Assembly: GCA_047967505.1 (NCBI GenBank)
Contig: CM106539.1
DNA length: 64,000 nt
Strand: one strand, 5' to 3'
From: Dipteris shenzhenensis
Lineage: Eukaryota; Polypodiophyta; Polypodiopsida; Gleicheniales
Shown here: one piece after another, positions 58,666-64,000 of the stretch
Numbering within the stretch: the first letter of the stretch is position 1
How the letters are laid out: every line of letters starts with the position of its first letter
Made by a program: the position numbers and the translations under genes
The notes under the pieces: generated by a model
Seen by the model: the letters and a program-made list of their open reading frames with translations, nothing else
Database searches by the model: none
Told to the model about the DNA's origin: nothing

Positions 58666-58993
58666 GTGGCTCGAAACCCGAGAGGGAGGGCTTGGAAGCC
58701 TTGGATGCAAAAGGAGTAAACGAGGTAGTTGAGGCCCAGTACAGAGGCGACTGGAGAACATAATGGAAGCTGTGAGTCTAAGGAGCAAGAGCCTCAAAGG
58801 CCAAGCGAAACCAATGCTTCTGTAGCAGGAGTTTGTGGGATCGGGCAACAGCACAACAACGGCAATGGGAGGTACAAGGAGTCTGCAGACTCCGAGGTTT
58901 GCAACATGGTCAGTGGGCTGCGAGGAGCAGGGGTAGAGGGCCTGCTCTTGAATCAACAAATCATCTGAGACTCAATCTGCCCATTCCTTTGCC

Positions 58994-59390
58994 AGAGAGC
59001 ACAGTGAGAGGGAGAGCGGGGGAGGAGAGCGGGGGGGAGAACAGGGAGAGTGGGGAGGGAGAGCGGGGAGAGCAGGGGAGGAGAGCGGGAAGAGCAGGGA
59101 GAGCGGGGGAGGGAGAGCGGGGAGAGCAAGGAAAGCGGGAGCAGGGAGAGCAGGGAGGGAGAGCGGGGAGAGCAGGGGAGGGAGAGCGGGGAGAGCAGGG
59201 AGGGAGAGCGAGGAGAGCAGGGGAGGGAGAGCGAGGAGAGCGGGGAGAGTAGGGAGAGCGAGGGAGGGAGAGCGAGGAGAGCCGAGGAGGAGAGCGGGAG
59301 GGAGAGCGAGGAGAGCGATGAAAGCAGGGGAGGAGAGCGGGAGCGGGGGAGGAGAGCGACGAAATGCAAAGCTAGCCTCTGCGACGAAAG
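58994..59390. repeat. GAGAGCGGGG purine minisatellite
   Basis: About 400 bases of GGGAGAGCGGGGAGAGCAGG-like units of variable length. It lies between the methyltransferase gene's 5' end and hairpin array B. The long charged or Ser/Leu-rich frames through it are artefacts. Confidence 0.95.
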
Positions 59391-59439
59391 GCAGGGAGGG
59401 AAAATGGCCTTTAAAAAAATCAAATTTTCTTAAGGGCCT

Positions 59440-60260
59440 TTGTCCAATTTTAGAAAATGAAAGGCTAAAAGACCCCTTTCATCGACGAAAGGGGTCTTTT
59501 GGCCTTTCATTTTCTAAAATTGGACAAGGAGGAAAATGGCCTTTAAAAAAAATTTCTTAAGGGCCCTTGAAAAATTTTGAAAATGAAAGGGCAAAAGACC
59601 CCTTTCGTCGACGAAAGGGGTCTTTTGGCCTTTCATTTTCTTAAGGGCCTTAAAAAAAAAGGCCAAAAGACCCCTTTCGTCGACGAAAGGGATCTTTTGG
59701 CCTTTCATTTTCTAAAATTGGACAAGGAGGAAAATGGCATTTAAAAAACTTTTCTTAAGGGCCCTTGAAAAAATTTGAAAATGAAAGGGCAAAAGACCCC
59801 TTTTGTCGACGAAAGGAGTCTTTTGGCCTTTCATTTTCTTAAGGGCCTTTAAAAAAAAGGCCAAAAGACCCCTTTCATTAGGGGTCTTTTAGCCTTTTAT
59901 TTTCTTAAGGGCTTAAGAAAATTAAAGGCCCCTCCCTCCAATTTTCTTAAGCCCTTAAGAAAATGAAAGGCCCTTTTGGCCTTTTATTTTCTTAAGCCCT
60001 TTTGGCCTTTTATTTTCTTAAGCCCTTTTGGCCTTTTATTTTCTTAAGGGTGCCTTTTATTTTCTTAAGCCCTCAAGAAAATGAAAGGCCAAAAGACATC
60101 TTTCGTCGATGCAAGGGGTCTTTTGGCCTTTCATTTTCTTAAGGGCTTAAGGGCTCTCATGAAAATGAATGGCCCTTAAACCCTTAAGAAAATTAAAGGC
60201 CAATAGACCCCTTTCGTCGATGAGAGGGGTCTATTGGCCTTTAATTTTCTTAAGTGCTCT
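59440..60260. repeat. hairpin satellite array B
   Basis: Seven units have the core GACCCCTTTCGTCGACG...AAAGGGGTC, at 59471, 59597, 59669, 59795, 59868 (short), 60095 and 60205. Their arms extend through GGCCAAAA and GAAAATGAAAGG. The first unit is a near-perfect inverted repeat of about 75-80 bases including CCAATTTTAGAAAATG arms. CTTAAGGGCC and TTTTCTTAAG words fill the spacers. Confidence 0.95.
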
Positions 60261-60660
60261 CATTACAATTAAAGTTCACATTGATATTTGTAGAAATAAT
60301 CATCCCTCTTCCATGATAAAGAACACCTTTTCTGGCAAGGGACCACCACATGGCCTCGACCGACCCAAGTACTTAACGCTGGCTCTCGTTTTTATTATTT
60401 CAAATCATCACAATCAATGCGTTTATTTTATTCACCATGACAGGATGACATACTGGCTATAGAAATGCTACCAAACTATGATGTTAATAGGAACCATGAC
60501 TTATAATGATTATCATACGAATTCGATTGCTAATGAGTGATCATTTAATTAAACATCATTACTGTGTGAGGTTGATAATTTTTCATAATTGTGAGGTTTA
60601 TAATTTTATTGTGTGAGGTCGACATACAATTAAATATCTTTTTGATTAATTTTCAATTAA
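60261..60660. other. AT-rich spacer between hairpin arrays B and C
   Basis: No gene or hairpin core is seen. GTGAGGTTGATAATTTTTCAT and GTGAGGTTTATAATTTTATTG form a small repeat near 60567-60620. Confidence 0.5.
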
Positions 60661-61045
60661 TGATAGAGGCCAATAGACCCCTTTTGGAGAAAATAATTTT
60701 TAATTATTGTTAATGGAAGATAGAGGCAATTAGACCCCTTTTGGAGAAAATAATTAAATATAGAGGCCAATAGACCCCTTTCGTCAACGAAAGGGGTCTA
60801 TTAGCCTCTATATTTAACTGATGGTTCATGAAAGATAGAGGCCCATAGACCCCTTTCGTCAATGAAAGGGGTCTATTGGCCTCTACCTTTCATTAATAAA
60901 TGATGAAAAATAGAGTCCAATAGACCCCTTTCATCGACAAAACAGTCTTTTGATGAAAGGGGTCTATGGGCCTCTATCTTTCATAAATAATTGATGAAAG
61001 ATAGAGTCCAATAGACCCCTTTCATCGTTGAAACAGTCTTTTGGC
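60661..61045. repeat. hairpin satellite array C
   Basis: Repeated units of GAGGCCAATAGACCCCTTTC...GAAAGGGGTCTATTGGCCTC lie at about 60664, 60722, 60763, 60838, 60915 and 61000, several as full hairpins. The core is that of array B, but the arm changes from CCAAAAGACC to CCAATAGACC. The last array B unit (60205) already has the CCAATAGACC arm. Confidence 0.93.
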
Positions 61046-61540
61046 ATATTTTTAACATCATAATTTATATTCAAAAGGTTAGAGATGTGCTGACCAACCA
61101 TTTCTTGTTCACCACAATTATAATTTATATCTATCTATCAACTTTAAAATACTTATATCAAATTGTCGGAATGAATATGTAGCAATAATGCAATGTCATT
61201 GCTAGCGAGAATGGCTTGCAATAACTCCCATACGTGTCAAAGAAAGGCTGGGGATTAAAAGGTCTAAGAGTCCATGGTATTATAGTATTGTTGTTAACAA
61301 ATGATGGCTAAAATTTACATCATGGTTCAGTACTATTGTCACACTTGTGCCGACTTTCACAAGACCAATCTTACAAAGTTGTGAGTATAAACAATGGGCA
61401 GTGTGTGCAAAGCATTTGTGAGTAACTTTTCTTGTGGCAGACTCTTGTTTTAAATGAGTTCTTGAAACAAACACTCTGCTCTTGATCTCGCCCTTTGGAC
61501 TTCATCTCATTGAGTTGCACAGCTCAACCATTCTGTTCTT
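61046..61540 (+). promoter_or_regulatory. upstream region of the transposase gene
   Basis: This 495-base AT-rich stretch lies between array C and the transposase ATG. It probably holds the promoter and leader. I see no convincing TATA box at the expected distance, and the last 60 bases (CTCTTGATCTCGCCC...) are richer in C and T, as expected of a leader. Confidence 0.3.
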
Positions 61541-64000
61541 ATGGAATCTGTCACAATTCAGAATGAGGATAGATCTTTGCATATGTTTGTTCGCACTTCC
61601 GTAGGTAGAGGAGTGTTGTCAGAGATGGTGCTTGCTAGCCATTTTCGATTCACACTTGGATCCATATCTGTCCATCAGCACTTTGGTGATAATGGGTCTG
61701 ATTTGACAATGGAGCTGCAATACGAAGTCCATGACGATGGATACAAAATGTTTCACTTTGATGCACAGTTTGGTGATATTTTCACCGTGAAGGGAGAAAG
61801 ATTCAAGCTTGATGACAATGAAATTCAAAAGACTCAAGTGCATGAAAACAAAAAGGATTTCTACTCTGTTTGCAACAAAAATGATGAGGCAAGGAAACAT
61901 GATTCAGCTAGCAACATTGAGAATGACAAACAACATAGTGTCATTGAGATTATTATGCAACTACCTATAAAGAACAGATTGCGTGAGGCCTATGAGAAGG
62001 TTGAAATGCACGTCACTGTGGATGAGTTGCCTTCTACTTATGATGGTGATGTTTTCTTTAAGCTACCAGCTACTTCAATGAAACATCACACAAAAGGTAC
62101 GGAGTCAAAATTTGATGGTCATGTTTGGAGTGATCCTATTACATCAAATTTAGTATTTCCTGGTGTGGTTCATAGAAAGGAATGTGGAGGTCACCTCCAT
62201 TGTATAAATGCAACTTGTGGTTATAAAAAAAGAATTGGGATAGAGAATGAGACACAATGGGATGGGAGATTGATTAGAGTGGCCCCAGCAAATGTGTCAA
62301 TTGAATCATATGGCTCCTTATCATGTATACATTGTGGTCGTCCACCAATTTGCTTGGAGAGATATTACTGTGAAATATTACTCTGCATGCCAGAATGTAG
62401 AGATGGTGTGAATCTTACTTGTGCAGTCATACACCATGGCCATCATAATCATCCCGTTGGAGATGGTTTGACTAGAAGAACAAAGGATGCCATTAAAACC
62501 AAAGTTTCTGAAATGGTGAGGGCTGGTGGTGCTGTATGCCCTAAAGGGATACAAAATATAATTGTCCAAGACATTATTATGGAAACTTTATTGTCTAAAA
62601 AAGTGCAAGATGGAATTAAGATGTCGGATGTTGAGCTACAAGATTTGCTAAAACAATGTGAACCTTTTCTCGACAAAAGAAGGTAATTACCATAATATTT
62701 GTTATTGCATTGGTTTATTAAATTATGTTATTGATAATGAATATTGACCAACTTTATGTCTGTGTATAGATTATCAAGATGGATTGAGGAGGGTCGACGT
62801 GACTCTCGACCTGTGTCAGATGGGCTAGATGGAATTTTATACTTGAAAAGACATTGTAGATATAATTATTTCCAAAGTGTAGTGTTTCCTGGACAATTGC
62901 AACATAGTTCATTCAGTAGGTGTCATGTATTTAAAATGTCTACCCAAGGTTCTGGTTCAGGGGTTGATTTGGTAAATAAAATGAGACCTGGAGGAGAATT
63001 GGGTTATTGTTGGGTGTTGTTTGACTTTGTGAAGCGAATGAAAGATTGGACTACCATGGCTTGCCATGTGTATAATCCTTTTATCCAAGAGTTGCAAACA
63101 ATTGCAACTTGTGACTTCAAGGTGGAAGATACTGACGCACAAATTCTATTTTGGGATACTCTCAACAAAGTAATGGTTTCAGAAGGGTTTGACAATGCTG
63201 AATTCAAAGGGTTCATGGTAGATGAGGCCCAAGCCAACTGGAGAGCTGTACGTGCCACTTTCAATGGTGGCCCTGGCAATATAATGGAAGGGAAAGAGCG
63301 TTCTTGCCTTTTCCATTGGGAGCAAAGTCTTCATTCCCATGCAAAGGCATGTATAAAAGTTGGCAGCCAAGAGGAATTTAAAATCCGATGTAGACATTGG
63401 AAGAATGCCTCTACAGAGCAAGCTGTAGAAGTCGAAATGAGAAGCCTAAGGGCATGGTGGAATGCAAGCCATGCAAGTGATTCAGACTTGCCACGGCTTG
63501 AAACTTGGTTTGCATGGTGGCATGCTAGGATTTCCCATTGGGGCCACTACATTATAGAGGTTGGTTTTGTATTTCTCTTGAATTTTTTTAAATCATGTTT
63601 ATAATGTAATTTTGCTATTACAATATCTCTGCAATGCTTGGTTTGCAGAGTATGTTAGATAACGAGAAGTACTTGATACCTCGAACAAATCTACCAGAGT
63701 CTATTCATGGTAGTTGGAGGGCTGGATTGAACCATGTCAAATATGTTGGTCTCTACAATGCCTCTATCAGTGACCTCTCAAATGCAATTTTACAAAGCTC
63801 TAGATACACATCTTTTTTGAAGGGCCAGTTTATCGGAAGTGGGCCGAGTCTAGAGACCTTTAAAAAAAGATCTTCAAAATCTCGGATTGACATTAGTGCC
63901 AAAACAGTTGTTGATCTAACAAGTAATGTTGCAAAGGAAATGGGTGTTGTATCTGAAGTATGTTTTAATGATGGAGATGACAAGACTGTGCGAAGGAAAA
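61541..64000 (+). CDS. Mutator-like (DDE) transposase with a zinc-binding domain, 3' partial
   Basis: The ATG at 61541 opens exon 1 (61541-62682). Exons 62770-63559 and 63649 onward follow, with GT-AG introns of 87 and 89 bases in consistent phase. About 760 residues are visible and the gene runs off the window. An N-terminal 190-residue region (ASHFRFTLGSISVHQHFGD) is unrecognised. Cys/His motifs at about residues 215-305 (CGGHLHCINATCGYKK, LSCIHCG, HHGHHNHPVGDG) suit a WRKY-GCM1-like DNA-binding fold as found in Mutator-like elements. A block with GYCWVLFDFVK, FKGFMVDEAQANWRAV and ERSCLFHWEQSL looks like the MULE catalytic core, with one of its Asp in MVDEAQANW. The continuing PESIHGSWRAGLN text is open. 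No stop or frameshift was seen, unlike its neighbour at 54.7-58.7 kb. The assignment is by pattern. Confidence 0.65.

Larger units (their letters stand above)
53745..64000. mobile_element. candidate large DNA transposon carrying a ParB-methyltransferase and a transposase
   Basis: This is an inferred unit. From left to right it has a flank block shared with 29345-29560, a leftward ParB-methyltransferase gene, a purine minisatellite, hairpin arrays B and C, and a rightward Mutator-like transposase gene running off the window. The degraded locus at 29.3-31.0 kb shows the same flank, a related hairpin array and a transposase-like fragment, which is why I group the parts. Neither terminal inverted repeats nor a target-site duplication can be shown, because the right end is outside the window. 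Confidence 0.45.

Noticed and set aside
58833-59433. Charged or Ser/Leu-rich frames over the GAGAGCGGG minisatellite
   Set aside because: Repeat-encoded and open on both strands, so not genes.

Overview
The window reads as nuclear DNA of a land plant, and I infer a seed-free one with large, transposon-rich intergenic space (a fern or similar). The direct support is a five-exon plant-type RPL19 gene with small GT-AG introns, a telo-box and a TATA box, together with chromovirus Ty3/gypsy and Ty1/copia remnants. The inferred support is an EF-hand gene whose closest pattern is the calcium- and integrin-binding (CIB) family, which I associate with lineages that keep motile flagella. No organellar or bacterial signature is visible.

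Layout. 1-10.3 kb: two copies of one gypsy chromovirus. The first is only the integrase tail plus LTR. The second is LTR-pol-LTR with the LTR 3' end, gag and protease start deleted and many stops in pol. 10.45-14.0 kb: a minus-strand copia-type element with two LTRs, a primer-binding site and a decayed gag but no recognisable pol. 14.7-16.1 kb: the CIB-like gene, with its first exon not found. 16.5-17.1 kb: copia reverse transcriptase debris. 17-29 kb: mostly unassignable AT-rich DNA with local tandem duplications and foldback repeats. 29.3-36 kb: a hairpin-repeat array, decayed transposon coding fragments and a possible 1.25-kb element with inverted ends. 39.7-41.5 kb: RPL19. 44.7-47.1 kb: gypsy protease and gag remnants in opposite orientations. 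48-50.7 kb: a G-rich tract and, 1.5 kb on, a C-rich tract. 51.8-53.0 kb: two long foldback elements of one family.

The most unusual part is 53.7-64 kb. A leftward multi-exon gene (54.7-58.7 kb, with several in-frame stops) encodes an RG-rich start, a ParB/sulfiredoxin-like segment ending in a GNHR motif, an AT-hook-like GRP motif and a permuted (beta-class) SAM-dependent DNA methyltransferase fold. A rightward, so far intact gene (61.5 kb to the window end) encodes a zinc-binding, Mutator-like (DDE) transposase. Between them lie a purine minisatellite and two arrays of near-perfect hairpins sharing a GACCCCTTTCGTCGACG core. At 29.3-31.0 kb and 35.2-35.8 kb, the same flank, a related hairpin array and apparent transposase C-terminal pieces recur without the methyltransferase. 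I infer one large DNA transposon family carrying its own ParB-methyltransferase, with a degraded derivative in the same window. This rests on reading by eye; no database search was possible.
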